A stretch of 64,000 bases of DNA from Mytilinidion resinicola (lineage: Eukaryota; Ascomycota; Dothideomycetes; Mytilinidiales; Mytilinidiaceae): the NCBI RefSeq assembly GCF_010093595.1, contig NW_022985464.1:382161-446160 (forward strand). Direction: 5' to 3'. Below the pieces are notes generated by a model. It made no database searches and was not told where the DNA came from. It saw only the letters and a program-made list of their open reading frames with translations. Each line of letters begins with the position of its first letter. Position 1 is the first letter of the stretch. The position numbers and the translations under genes were made by a program. Shown piece by piece: positions 1-10,656 of the stretch.

Positions 1-35
1 GCGAGGGGGCAGGATTGGAGGGAAGGGGAGCTTAC

Positions 36-245
36 GAGAAGTAGGCATCGTTCTTGACCTTCTTGGACTGTCATTGAAACCCCGAGTCAGCAATTGACGC
101 TTCAAACCTTCGAAGCAACTTGCAGGGACTCCATTCTATTCGATGGCCTTAGGAGTCGCCTCAAGAAAAGCGGCTCCCGTGAGAATGCAGGGCCATCTAG
201 GCCCTGTCTAGAGGAGTGTTAATCGGGAAGACTTACGAAAGGCAT
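36..245 (-). CDS. RPL5: 60S ribosomal protein L5 (uL18), first two exons, partial at window edge
   Basis: RPL5 binds 5S rRNA and forms part of the central protuberance of the large ribosomal subunit. On the minus strand a start codon at 245-243 is followed by only nine coding bases (237-245, encoding Met-Pro-Phe) and a perfect GTAAGT donor. Exon 2 is 36-67, preceded by a CAG acceptor and followed by a GTAAGC donor, encoding SKKVKNDAYFS. The joined start MPFSKKVKNDAYFS matches the conserved N-terminus of fungal L5. The remaining exons lie left of the window. The tiny first exon and early introns are usual for fungal ribosomal protein genes. The identity rests on only 13-14 residues plus a consistent intron structure, so it is good but not certain. 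Confidence 0.75.
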
Positions 246-600
246 GGTGGCGGTTGACCTTTTTCAAGCGGATGTCGATGGTGGTGGAGGAGAAATTGTT
301 GGAAGTTCGTGAGGTCGAAATAAATGGCCGTGGGCTTGGCATTTCGGCTATTCGGCCAATAAGATCCACCACTCATTCCCATTGCTCTTCCACCTGACTA
401 TCCCATCTACATAGCACTTGGACTCTACGCGGACTGCTCGTCATGATCTGTGGCTAGCTAGACGTTGTGGGGAGAAATGATGCGTTGTCACAGCGCTTCG
501 ACCAGTTTGGGGCTTCTCAAAATATATCAACGTCCACTCGCACCCGTGCCGCACAGCACAGCAACCAGGTCACTGCGAAACTTCGTACTTTCAAGCTTCA
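246..600. other. Intergenic region upstream of RPL5
   Basis: This stretch should hold the RPL5 5' UTR (minus strand) and promoter, and on the plus strand the leader of the broken phosphoesterase gene. A short plus-strand frame at 465-713 has no recognisable product. No specific regulatory motif was recognised. Confidence 0.4.
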
Positions 601-1631
601 ATGGCCATCAATGTGGCGTTAGGGGGGTCCAATATACGCAGAAAGATCTCAAAAGAACTGAGCAAGCCCTTCCAAATATTACAGCGACCAATGTTAGCCA
701 AAACCTCATCTAACATGGAAAAGCTCCGCTCCTTCTTCACTAAATCATCTTCTGCCTCGCAATCATTCCAAATCCTCTCCGACCTCCATCTAGAAGTAGG
801 GCAACAATACTCCAGTTTCTCTATACCCCCCTCCGCCCCGTACCTAATTCTTGGGGGTGATATCGGCCGTCTGGTCGACTATAACTCCTACCTTTCCTTC
901 TTAGCCCAACAAACCGCCCAATTCGAGGAAGTGTTTCTTGTCTTGGGAAATCACGAGTTTTATGAGCTTGGCTATTCGACTGGTCTAGCAAATGCCAGAA
1001 AACTAGAGTCGGAGCCTGTATTAGGAGGAAAGTTGATCTTGCTTCATCAAACTCGCTACGATGTCCCAAAATCATCCTTCTCAATCTTGGGGTGTACGCT
1101 TTGGTCTCAAATCCCCGAAAGTGCTAGACCAAGGGTACAGACAGCACTCAATCACTTCAGGAAGATTGAGGGCTGGACGATTGATTCGCATAACGCGGTT
1201 TTCGACACTGAACTGGCATGGTTGAAAGGGCAGGTTGTTGATATCCGTAAGGAGAATGAAGCTTTCGCCAAAGACAGGACAGACAGCATGAGCAAAGGAA
1301 GATCTTGATCGTCACACATCATGCACCAACTATAGAAGAAACGGCACATCCCCAACACGCCGGAAGCGACTTGTCGTCCGCTTTCGCAAGTTCGATTATC
1401 ACTGATGAAGATACAACATGGGAGCAAAGTGACGTCAAGCTATAGATATTCCGGCACACTCACTATACCAACACTTTCAAGAAGGGTGGTATCAAAATCA
1501 TGAGCAACCAGCGTGGCTACATATACCCACCTGGCATGCCAGGCACAAGACTGAGAAACAAGAGTAACGAGGCAGACAAAGAGAAGGATAAGAAGAAAGT
1601 GTACGATGCGAGCAGAGTAGTTCACGTTTGA
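601..1631 (+). pseudogene. Calcineurin-like metallophosphoesterase, frameshifted with an internal stop
   Basis: The reading frame 601-1308 shows the metallophosphoesterase metal-binding signatures in order: ILSDLHLE (the D-x-H motif), GGDIG and GNHEFY. It is then shifted out of frame near 1290-1300. The next part of the domain, LIVTHHAP (the His motif), continues in another frame from about 1296. That frame runs to an in-frame TAG at 1442-1444, just before the sequence corresponding to the final G-H-T-H motif, here read as RHTH, and then stays open to a TGA at 1629-1631 through SNQRGY. The likely functional start is the ATG at 601 or at 715. Two lesions plus loss of the Gly of GHTH argue for a pseudogene. 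A very short intron could rescue the frame but would not remove the later stop. Substrate is unknown. Confidence 0.75.
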
Positions 1632-2022
1632 AGCATCCTAATAGCTGATTTATGCTTCACGATAGGCTCTCGTAAGCATCGAAAAATTAGTGCTAGGCCG
1701 TAGGTCTGAGCACACGGGTGCAGCACTGCTTTGGGTCGACTCTTGCTCGCCCAATACCACTGTCAGGAGTATCCCAGCTGCTGGATTGCCAGCCAGTCAG
1801 GAGGCAGCTTGATTTCCACGGCGTCAAACTTCACATCATATCTAGAAAATTAAAACCTATTGGGGCGCCCCGAATAGTAACATGAGTGTGTATCGACTTG
1901 TGGCAAGGCACCGTAAAAGTTGGAAATTTCACACAAGGAAAGTCGGCAGTTGAAGATGAAAATGCCTAGACGAAGAAGGAAAATGCGATTCACTACCCTT
2001 CCGTAGAATGGTCCAGTCCTAT

Positions 2023-3391
2023 TCACCAATTCTCTGCCCAGCTGTCCAGTCGCTCCACTGACCGGCGATAAAAGTGTATCATCTGCCCGCTTGTCTTCAT
2101 GGTATACAGGCTCCTCCCCGTAAACAGAATCGCCGCTATCCATCTCGCAGCCTGCAGTGTCTCACAACTAATCCCCTTGCAAGACTTCGTTCTCCTTTGC
2201 ATATCCGAACTTTTATCCAAGGGCTTATGATACCCAGCTTTCGCCGTCCGCCAAGCCTTAGCGCTCCTCGTCTCATTGAAATTACTCGTCAATGGGATAT
2301 CCCGAAGCATGATTCTTATAGCCTTACAAAGCGTCTCGCATCCATGTTTCGTCGTCTTGTTCGGTCTCATGCGTTGCCCCTCTCCCCGGGTGACCATACC
2401 CAACAACGCATGCACATAATCGACTGAATTTGTAGCCTTTGACGCCTTAGAAAGGTAAACGAGTCTCGCTAGGGTAAGGCTACGCGTACCATGGCGATAT
2501 AGCAGTGAAAGAAGCCACACAGGCTGCTTATCCATCACCTTCCGTTTGGCCTCGCGCAGCCTTCGCCGACTGAAATCCGCCATCGCCACGTTCATTGAAA
2601 ATTCAACCAGCTGATCCCACTTCAACCACCCGTCTCCACATACTAGTGTCGTGTTCTGAGACACTGCCAGCTCCTGCAGTACCCATACACGGTCCCAGTA
2701 CTCCCTCGTGAAGATATCGTCAATAGCTTTCGCGAAGCGGGGGTCTAGGGCAAAGTTCTCTTCGATGTCGTCGCAGAAGTCATCGTTGGCGATGGTCAAG
2801 GTGTCATCGGCCAGATCATCTCTGGTAGATAGAGGGATCTGCGTGATATATTTCATCGCCCGCGTCGATGACCTATCGCCGGGCCCAAGCCAGGCTATCG
2901 TTTCGACGGCGGTTTCGTAGATGTATTTCATGATTCCCAGCTGCGCGAGTCGCCTCAGCTTCGTTGTCCTTGTCTTGCATGATGCAGATGGCGTCGATCC
3001 GCCACCAGGACGCTGTGGTGTAGCCCTTTTTGCGATACTGGAACTCAGCGATGTGCTCCAGAACATCGTAGAGGTTTTTCCGGACACCGAATGGGGCATC
3101 GTTTATCTCGATCTCCCTCTCCTCTGGGGCCCAGCAGTAGGAAAGGGCGCGATATTCTGGTGCGTTATCTTTCTTGAATTGGCGGATGCTGCAGCAGGGC
3201 ATGACGCCTTTTTTCGCCGGCAGAACTTTTAGAAGGCGGATATACCGGATGGGGTCGTGCAATGGGGTATGAACGAAGTCTTCGTCCTCGGCTGTCGAGT
3301 CCGTGTCGCTTCTTTCGGTGTCGCTGGCGACGTATCTGCTGTCATACTCGTGTATACTGCTATCGTCACTATCATAGTCTCCATCGCTCAT
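2023..3391 (-). pseudogene. HET domain (heterokaryon incompatibility) protein, frameshifted
   Basis: HET domain proteins take part in fungal non-self recognition and can trigger cell death after fusion of unlike strains. From the ATG at 3391 the frame reads an acidic N-terminus (about 40 residues), then a HET domain with YRALSYCWA, a KNLYDVLEH segment and WRIDAICIMQD. The next conserved segment, QLGIMKYIYETA followed by IAWLGPGD, is in a different frame (beginning around 2940 and running to 2023). A single-base slip near 2930-2945 therefore splits the domain. The downstream frame continues with DIFTREYWDRVWVLQE, typical of HET proteins. The true C-terminus is uncertain: another minus-strand frame (1850-2143) overlaps the end. 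Either a sequencing error or a real frameshift is possible. Inactivation would fit allelic decay common in HET genes. Confidence 0.8.
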
Positions 3392-4093
3392 GATGAATAC
3401 CCGAAATCTAAGTTGCGTTAGTTTTCATCACTGGCTGTAAGTAAAATATCTGAAGGCGGCAAACGGAGCGCAAAGAGACCCATCATATACCTCAGAAACT
3501 CAGATGTGACGAACGCAAAGTGTGTCCTGCTTTTAGCTCGTGGTGCGCCCTAGCTGGGTATATGTACAATGCTCTTGACGGGCAAGGCTGAAAATTGTAT
3601 GCACTGCCACGGTGTCGAGCTGGCACTCGCATAGCAATTATGATGCATTTGGATAGTTGTCACCTTAGGCAGCCGTTGTCTCGCGGGGTGGGGACGCACG
3701 CTGAATGGTGGCTAGACGACGCCTCACCTGCATGCCCCGCCACTCGTTGTCCGTTTTGCATGGGTATGCGATACTTGGTGCGGAGAGCCAGCGCTTGAAA
3801 TCAATGAGAAATGACGAGGATAACCAAAGGATGTTTCGGAGTCGAGAAGTGAGAGTTTGCTGTGTTTTGCCGGGAGCTATGGTACTTGAACGAACAATTG
3901 CTCTTATCTGGGGAAAATATAGAGTTTCCTATGTTTATGAATGTAGGTCTAGACCCTTGATATTTATTAGCAACGCGCACAGGTGTTCGCTTCTAATAGA
4001 AGAATAGTTCTTCGGAACATCCTGAGTTATTATAAAAGTACAGCAATCGATTTCCGCCGTAACGCCAAACACCCTATGATCTCCACGCTTGGA
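3392..4093. other. Intergenic region between HET pseudogene and VTI1
   Basis: About 700 bases lie between the start of the HET gene and the stop of VTI1. Short plus-strand frames here (3595-4234) have no recognisable domains and partly overlap the VTI1 last exon in antisense. I see the HET promoter and the VTI1 3' UTR but no other feature. Confidence 0.4.
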
Positions 4094-4941
4094 CTACCGG
4101 AATTTGCTGACGATGACCGCAACGATGAGCAATACAAGTACAGTGATAATGGCGATTGTGATTATCCGATTTGTAGCCATCCTATGATCATTAGTAAGTG
4201 CTATCAGGCCCAGAGAGAATTCAAGGGGAGATAATACCTACGGGCCATACCCCGCAACGTCTTGATGCTTCGATCGGTATAGCTTTCGCTCTCCAGTAGC
4301 GTTCCCCTAGTATGTTCGATCGTCTCCCTCTGCCTGCTCAGATCCGCTAGCGTGTTGCGCCCGATATCCTCAGTCTCCAGTGCAATCCTTTGACTTTCCC
4401 GAAGACGGCCACTACTTCGCTCTAAACGGTCCGTGCCGGAGAGCAGTTGCTGGCGCTGCTCTAGCTGGTCGTCCGTGTTGGGAGCATCTGTGTATCGGGA
4501 GCCAAAGAGCGCTTTGCGGTCGTCCGACAGCGACTTGAGCTTGCGCTTATGAGAGTCAATGTCGGATTCGTAGTTGCGGAAGCGCTGATTGATCTTGGAC
4601 TTGGCGGGGGCTGGGATGTTGGGTTTCTCGATGCGCATTTGGTCAATCTACATAGAGGCACTCTATTAGCACATTGCGATAGAAGGTCTTTGACGATAGT
4701 GTGGTTGAGGGTCTCTTGCGACTGAACCTCGCTGTCGTCATTCATCAGGCATCAGACTTACTATCTCATTGGCCTCCTCTAACGCTCGCTCTGCAGCCCG
4801 GACAGCAGCCTTTCGAGGCTCGCCGGACAGTTCTGGTATTTGGTCCAGTTTCTGGTTGAGGTCGGCTTGCACGAGCTTCAGCTCGGCTTCATAGCTACTG
4901 AAGCGCTCCGAGCCAGCGTCCGAGTCCAGGATGTTTGCCAT
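4094..4941 (-). CDS. VTI1: Vesicle transport v-SNARE Vti1 (three exons)
   Basis: Vti1 is a Qb-SNARE acting in Golgi-to-endosome, vacuole and intra-Golgi membrane fusion. Exons on the minus strand are 4941-4762, 4647-4238 and 4181-4094, joined with GTAAGT and GTATTA donors and TAG acceptors; together they encode 225 residues. The N-terminus (SERFSSYEAELKLVQADL) and linker (AERALEEANEI) match the Vti1 three-helix regulatory domain. The central coiled SNARE motif includes LSGTDRLERSS and ALETEDIG, and ends RGMARRMATN. The last exon encodes a single C-terminal transmembrane anchor (IAIITVLVLLIVAVIV) and the stop TAG at 4094-4096. Length and domain order are standard for fungi. The gene is divergently arranged with ESF1 over about 780 bp. 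Confidence 0.93.
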
Positions 4942-5719
4942 GACGAGAGATGAAGAGGTCGACGAGGATACGAACCGTCGAAGGCGATGCTAGGAGTAGA
5001 GGGTGTATCGTGAGTTCAGGCGATCTGTCGTGACAGTCGGGGGCGGCTTGATGGGTTACGAAGGTCGGAAGATGCAAGGCATATGGGCGACAGTTGACGT
5101 CTCTGATCCCGGGGGCGCAGGCGGCAGATCCCGGTCGCTTGTCACCTTGGCATGCACAAATCCCGCTTATGCAATACTAGTGCCGGCAGTCTAGTGAGTC
5201 CCAGAAAGGTTCCATCGACGGTAGAATCAGCTGGTTCAAGTAACCTATAAACTCACTAGAACTCATACGTAGACCTCCCAACTAGGCATTAGAGAGTGTG
5301 AAAGGACACTCATACCTCGACTTACTGATCAGGCCTCATAAGTGTGTATATTCGCTGACCGCTGTCTGAGGTACCTCCACCCATTTTCTGAATTCAGTTA
5401 AGACGTAATTCGTTAGCTACCTGCCTCTTCATCTATTTCCTAGTACTGGAGGGAAATTTGAGAATCTACCTTGTAGCTAATTTGTGTACACTAGTCTGCC
5501 ACTGCTTGAGTGGCCTCGACATACTTTCAAAAGTTCAAACACCATTATTTGGAGCAATTTGTAAACTCTCTGGCACCTCGGACGACGCTAGCGTAAGTTG
5601 TGAAAAGCTTTATGCGCGTCACCTACCCTGGTCGCTCACGTGATCGGTACGACTAAAGTTTTCTAACCGCCTCACCAAAATTGCTGATCGCGAAAATCTA
5701 CCATCTACAGTCTCACAAA
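4942..5719. promoter_or_regulatory. Divergent promoter region between VTI1 and ESF1
   Basis: About 780 bp separate the divergent start codons of VTI1 (minus) and ESF1 (plus), so both promoters must lie here. No TATA box or known ribosome-biogenesis element could be pinned down by eye. Short frames here are not supported. Confidence 0.45.
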
Positions 5720-7831
5720 ATGGCACCACCAAAGTCGCAAAAGGCCTCAAAGGGCCAGGATGCGGCCACTACGGACCCAAGATTTGCAAATTTCCAAACT
5801 GACCCGCGGTATCGGCTTCCATCAAGAAGACACACACATACGAAACTCGACAAGCGCTTTGCGCACATGCTCAAGGATGCCGACTTCTCCCAAAAAGCTA
5901 GCGTCGACCGGTATGGACGGAAAGTCGCCAATGACTCAGGCCGAAAAGGGCTGGAGAAATTCTATCAATTAGAAGAAAGTGAAGATGAAGACGAAGATGA
6001 GGATGAAGACGAAGATGAGGACGAAGACGAGAGTGATAACGACCAAGCTGTCCAGAAAGAATTGGAGAGAGTGGGTGCCAAGTACGATCCAGCACGAGAA
6101 GGTGGCTTTTCATCATCTTCAGACGACGACAGCGAAAGTGAGGCCGAGGTCGAGGACGAAGACGTGGAAGAAGCCGAATTGGCGCAAAGTGTAGAAGTCC
6201 CAATGGGGGAGGCCTCATCACGGTTAGCAGTCGTGAACCTCGACTGGGACAATATCCGCGCAGTGGACCTATGGGCTGTTTCATCAAGTTTTGTGCCAGC
6301 AGAAGGTCGCATCCTCGACGTAACGGTCTATCCTAGTGAATTCGGACGCGAGAGGCTGGAGCGGGAACGGGTAGAAGGACCACCAAAAGAGATATTTGCT
6401 GCCGCAAAGCGTGCTGAACTGGATTCCGACGAATCACCAGAAGCTTCCGACGTCGATTCTGATGCCGAGGACGAAAAGATCAAGAAAAGCCTGCTCGAAG
6501 AGGACAACGGTGACGACTTCAATTCTTCGGCTCTACGTGCCTATCAGCTTGATCGATTACGCTACTACTACGCCGTCATAACTTGTTCTTCCACAAATGT
6601 TGCCAAATCGCTATACGATAACATGGACGGACGGGAATACCTCTCCTCCGCCAATTTCTTCGATCTCCGCTTTGTACCCGATGATGTAACTTTCGACGAT
6701 AAGCCCCGCGATGAGTGTACTTCATTACCCGATTCCTACCGGCCGAACGAATTTGTGACCGACGCTCTGACCCACAGCAAGGTAAAACTGACGTGGGACG
6801 CGGATGACAATACTCGAAAAGAAGTGCAGAAGCGTGCCTTTTCGCGTAAAGAGATCGACGAAAACGACTTAATGGCGTATATCGGGAGCGACAGCTCCGA
6901 GGCCGAAGATGAGGACCCTGCCGCAGGAAGTAAATCAAAAGTCGACAAAGCGGCTGCTCTCCGTGCAAAACTTGGACTAGGCGATGGATCATCAAAGCCA
7001 GCAAAGAAGCGGGAAGCAGGCGCCCCTATGGGTGACATGCAAATCACCTTTTCTGCAGGCCTTTCCGGGTCTGCCTCAAAGGGTTCAGTGTTTGAGAACC
7101 AGCCGGACAATAACGAGACAACAATTGAGAAGTATACACGAAAGGAAAAGGAGAAGAAGGCACGCAAAAAGGAGAGACGCGAGGCCGAACGGAGCGGCAC
7201 TGATTTGACCACCCAACCTCAGCCATCGAAGGAGAAGAAGGTGGAAGTAGTGGACGGGGAAGACGCTTTTAATGACCCCTTTTTCGACGACCCCGAGGCC
7301 CTATCTCGCGAGCATGCGAAAGCTGCTCGAAAGGCAGAAAAAGCCAAAAAGCGCGAAGAACGAGACAAGGAGGAGGCAGCTTCAGCGGCTCAACGTGCTG
7401 AGCTCGAGTTGCTCATGGTGGACGAGAACGCAATGGGCGCTGCTGGTATTCGGCACTTCAACATGAATGAGATCGAAAAGGCTGAGAAGCAAGCAAAGCG
7501 AAAGGGGAAGAAGAAGGGCAAGAAAGGTGATGAAGAGAAGGCTACCTCTACGGACTCTTTCCAAATGGACGTCAAGGACCCCCGATTCTCGCGAGTCTTT
7601 GAGAATCACGAATACTCTATCGATCCTTCAAATCCAAAATTCAAGGCCACTGGGGGGATGAAGGCACTACTGGAAGAGGGCAGACGGAAGAGGAAAGGTG
7701 GCAAAGACGAGCAGGGCGTTGATCCAAGTCACAAAAGGGCGAAGAAGTCCAAGATTAATGAGGACAAGGCGGATGTGGGAGACTTGAAAAAGCTGGCCGA
7801 AAAGGTAAAGGTGAAGTCAGCCAAGGCGTAA
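5720..7831 (+). CDS. ESF1: Pre-rRNA processing protein Esf1
   Basis: Esf1 is a nucleolar factor of the small-subunit processome needed for 18S rRNA maturation. The frame is open from 5681, but the ATG at 5720 (MAPPKSQKASKGQ) is chosen because it begins the conserved N-terminal region (DPRFANFQTDPRYRLPS, then KLDKRFAHML), giving 703 residues. A long Glu/Asp tract follows at about residues 85-105. The middle has the conserved VNLDWDNIRAVDLW segment and QLDRLRYYYAVI. The C-terminal NUC153 motif is clear (DVKDPRFSRVFENHEYSIDP), followed by a basic tail. No introns are apparent. It is one of five ribosome-supply genes in the first 14 kb. Identity is confident. Confidence 0.94.
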   Translation: MAPPKSQKASKGQDAATTDPRFANFQTDPRYRLPSRRHTHTKLDKRFAHMLKDADFSQKASVDRYGRKVANDSGRKGLEKFYQLEESEDEDEDEDEDEDEDEDESDNDQAVQKELERVGAKYDPAREGGFSSSSDDDSESEAEVEDEDVEEAELAQSVEVPMGEASSRLAVVNLDWDNIRAVDLWAVSSSFVPAEGRILDVTVYPSEFGRERLERERVEGPPKEIFAAAKRAELDSDESPEASDVDSDAEDEKIKKSLLEEDNGDDFNSSALRAYQLDRLRYYYAVITCSSTNVAKSLYDNMDGREYLSSANFFDLRFVPDDVTFDDKPRDECTSLPDSYRPNEFVTDALTHSKVKLTWDADDNTRKEVQKRAFSRKEIDENDLMAYIGSDSSEAEDEDPAAGSKSKVDKAAALRAKLGLGDGSSKPAKKREAGAPMGDMQITFSAGLSGSASKGSVFENQPDNNETTIEKYTRKEKEKKARKKERREAERSGTDLTTQPQPSKEKKVEVVDGEDAFNDPFFDDPEALSREHAKAARKAEKAKKREERDKEEAASAAQRAELELLMVDENAMGAAGIRHFNMNEIEKAEKQAKRKGKKKGKKGDEEKATSTDSFQMDVKDPRFSRVFENHEYSIDPSNPKFKATGGMKALLEEGRRKRKGGKDEQGVDPSHKRAKKSKINEDKADVGDLKKLAEKVKVKSAKA

Positions 7832-8623
7832 TTTCAAGATGTATTTTTACTGTCAATGATACCACGAGATGCGATAGGGTAACACTTCTGAGAACGCTTC
7901 CGTCTCTAATAAAGGCCCCTTGGATGACCCTAAAACAACTACCAATCCGATCCATAAAACCAAAAGCTTGTTTTAATGACTTGACATAGATCTGTGTACA
8001 CTTGTATGTCGCTGTCTGAGGCCCCTCGAAACCCTTCAACAGATTCTACGAGAGGGAATCGTATTGCCTTGAACCAGAGGCAAATTTGCTGACCTACCTC
8101 AGACGGTAGTGTCCGTGAGCTTGATAACTTGAAGTATATGAGTTCTCTATGATATCTAGAAGCATTTCAGGCTACACTGATCTATGACCCAAGCAGTGTC
8201 AATGCTTGAACAGAGGAACTTGACGTCTGTCCAGAATTTTGATTACTTTATTGAAGTACTTCAGGCAGTGTCAGACGAGTGTACACAAATCCAGATCCTG
8301 ACTCTACATAGCTCTGCTCTGGAACCATCTTCTGGTCCTCGTGAATGTCACGTGCTGATTGACTGGTCGATTGATTGATAAGGCTTTGGTGGGGCGAATA
8401 TTGACTCTCGAAAAAATATCGCCCCTCGTCATTGTGAAAACCAAACCCCTCACACTCCTACTACATCACCATATACTCGACGGCGCTCTTACACAGCTGG
8501 GGAGTTCCCGAAAGCACGATCACTGGGAACCGCCTCAGGCCTGACTTCACGAAGCAGGCGAGTGACCAGCCAGAGCATCTCGAAGAGAATCCTATTCAAC
8601 CACCCAGCCTCAACTTCGACACC
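7832..8623. other. Intergenic region between ESF1 and NMD3
   Basis: Tandem-orientation spacer of about 790 bp holding the ESF1 3' UTR and the NMD3 promoter. Short frames at 8184-8544 carry no recognisable domain. No clear regulatory motif was seen. Confidence 0.4.
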
Positions 8624-10390
8624 ATGTCTATGGAGGTTGACCAGCCCATCAGCTTCCAGCCGGGAGTTGGAAAGACTGCTACTATCCTTTGTTGTAACTG
8701 CGGAGCACCCATCGACGGCACAGTCTCAGGTAGCATTCCTACGACAAAGGCCTCTTCTTATATACTAATAGTGAATAGCTGGCGCACTATGCGGCGACTG
8801 CATAAAAGCCACCATCGACATCACCCAAGGAATCCAGCGCGAAGGCACACTCCACCAATGCCGCGATTGCGACCGATGGCTTTCACCTCCGAATCAATGG
8901 CTCGTAGCTCAAATGGAGAGTCAAGCACTACTCGCTATCTGCCTTCGAAAGCTTCGTGGCATAAACAAGGTCCGACTCACAGACGCATCTTTCATCTGGA
9001 CGGAGCCGCATTCGAGGCGGATAAAAGTGAAGATCACAATACAGTCGGAGTTCGAAGGAGCTATTCTACAGCAGACGTTTGATGTGGAGTTTGTGCAGGC
9101 CTCGCAGCAGTGCCCAGAGTGTGCGAAGAGTTACACACACAATACTTGGAGGGCGGTGGTCCAAGTTCGGCAGGTCTGTCTCGCCAGTGTCTGCTTCATG
9201 TTGTGTCTAAACTGACTTCATCGTAGAAAGTTCCCCATAAGCGCACATTCCTGTTCCTGGAACAGCTCATCCTAAAACACCAGGTATTTTATGCTACCCC
9301 TTTCAAGCAAAAAAAGCGTTCTAACTTTGATACCTAGGCACACAACAATGCGATCAACATCAAAGAGTCATCAGAGGGCATCGACTTCTTCTTTGCACAA
9401 CGAAATTCTGCTGAGAAATTCGTTGGTATGTTACTGGAAATGCAAACTTGATATCCCAATACTAACCATCTTATAGACTTCCTAAAATCGGTTGTTCCCT
9501 GCAACATGAAGAAGTCATCGGAGCTCATTAGCAAAGACATTCACACATCGACAAGTCAATACAAATTCACCTTCTCCATCGAGCTCATCCCCATCTGCAA
9601 AGACGATCTGGTGGCCCTTCCTATCAAGCTCGCCAAGTCCATCGGAAACGTCAACCCCCTCACACTCTGCTACCGGATAGGAACCTCAGTGAATCTAATA
9701 GATGTCACGACTTTACAGACCGCCGATGTCTCCACAGAAATCTACTGGCGAGCTCCGTTCCGCCCTCTAGCCGACGTTCAGGAGCTCGTCGAGTTCGTTG
9801 TCCTCGACATTGAACCACTCGGCCCCTCGAAGGGTCGGTTTGCTCTCGCTGAAGCTACTGTCGCGCGGGCCTCTGACATGGGCGCTAACGATGCAACCTT
9901 CTACACCCGGACGCATCTTGGCGGTGTACTACACCCTGGCGACTCTGTCATGGGTTACCTCATCACTGGCACAAACTACAACAACGAGCACTTCGACGCT
10001 CTTGAAGAGTCTAAGTACGCGAGCACTATCCCGGATGTAGTGTTAGTGAAGAAGCACTACCCGCGACGCAAGAAGGGCAAGAGTCGCAACTGGCGTCTCA
10101 AGCGCATGGCAAAGGAAGAGTCGGAGATGGCACCACGGAAACAGGACCAGGCACGTATGGAGCAGGACTTCGAGATGTTCCTTCGGGACGTCGAAGAAGA
10201 TACTGAACTCAGGGCTGGCTTGGCGGTGTACAAGGCACAGCAGCAGGCGAAGGCGGACAAAGCGGCAGTGGACGCGATGGAGGAGAGTGATGATGATGAC
10301 GAGGAAGGTCCCGTTATACCGATGGAACAGTTGCTGGATGAGTTTGAGGATTTGACGATGGCGGATGGGGATGGGGTGGAAGTGCATTGA
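8624..10390 (+). CDS. NMD3: 60S ribosomal subunit nuclear export adaptor Nmd3 (five exons)
   Basis: Nmd3 binds nascent 60S subunits and recruits exportin Crm1 for nuclear export. Exons are 8624-8729, 8779-9173, 9227-9283, 9338-9425 and 9477-10390, encoding 519 residues; every junction has GT-AG borders and keeps frame. The N-terminal zinc-binding region shows CxxC pairs: ILCCNCGAPIDG, ALCGDCIKATIDIT, HQCRDCDRW and QCPECAKSYTHNTW. The core includes GIDFFFAQRNSAEKFV and DFLKSVVP. The C-terminal half ends in a basic block (KKHYPRRKKGKSRNWRLKR) followed by an acidic, Leu-containing tail compatible with nuclear localisation and Crm1-type export signals. It converges with NOP15, with 266 bp between the stops. 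Confidence 0.95.
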
Positions 10391-10656
10391 GGTATAGGAG
10401 CTAGCGGCAAGGCCCATCTTCAAAAATGACTATACCCAGTTACCTTTCCGTCACAGGAGTTAATTGCGGTTGAGGGAAAAAACCTTCATAAAAACAATTC
10501 CACAATCTAGCAAGAGTGATATGATGTCTACAAGTGAGCTCCAATCATGCAATAGTCGTCGAATTCCTAGGCTTTCATATAAAACGTGCAGCCTACAAGA
10601 CAAAGAGAGCCGCAAACGCCGACCAACCCATTTTGAGTGCCACACACAAAAGCAAT

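Noticed and set aside
465..713. Plus-strand 82-residue frame
   Set aside because: Overlaps the start of the phosphoesterase gene in another register and has no domain.
1246..1286. Short intron that might repair the phosphoesterase frame
   Set aside because: About 40 bp, removes conserved sequence context and leaves the TAG at 1442.
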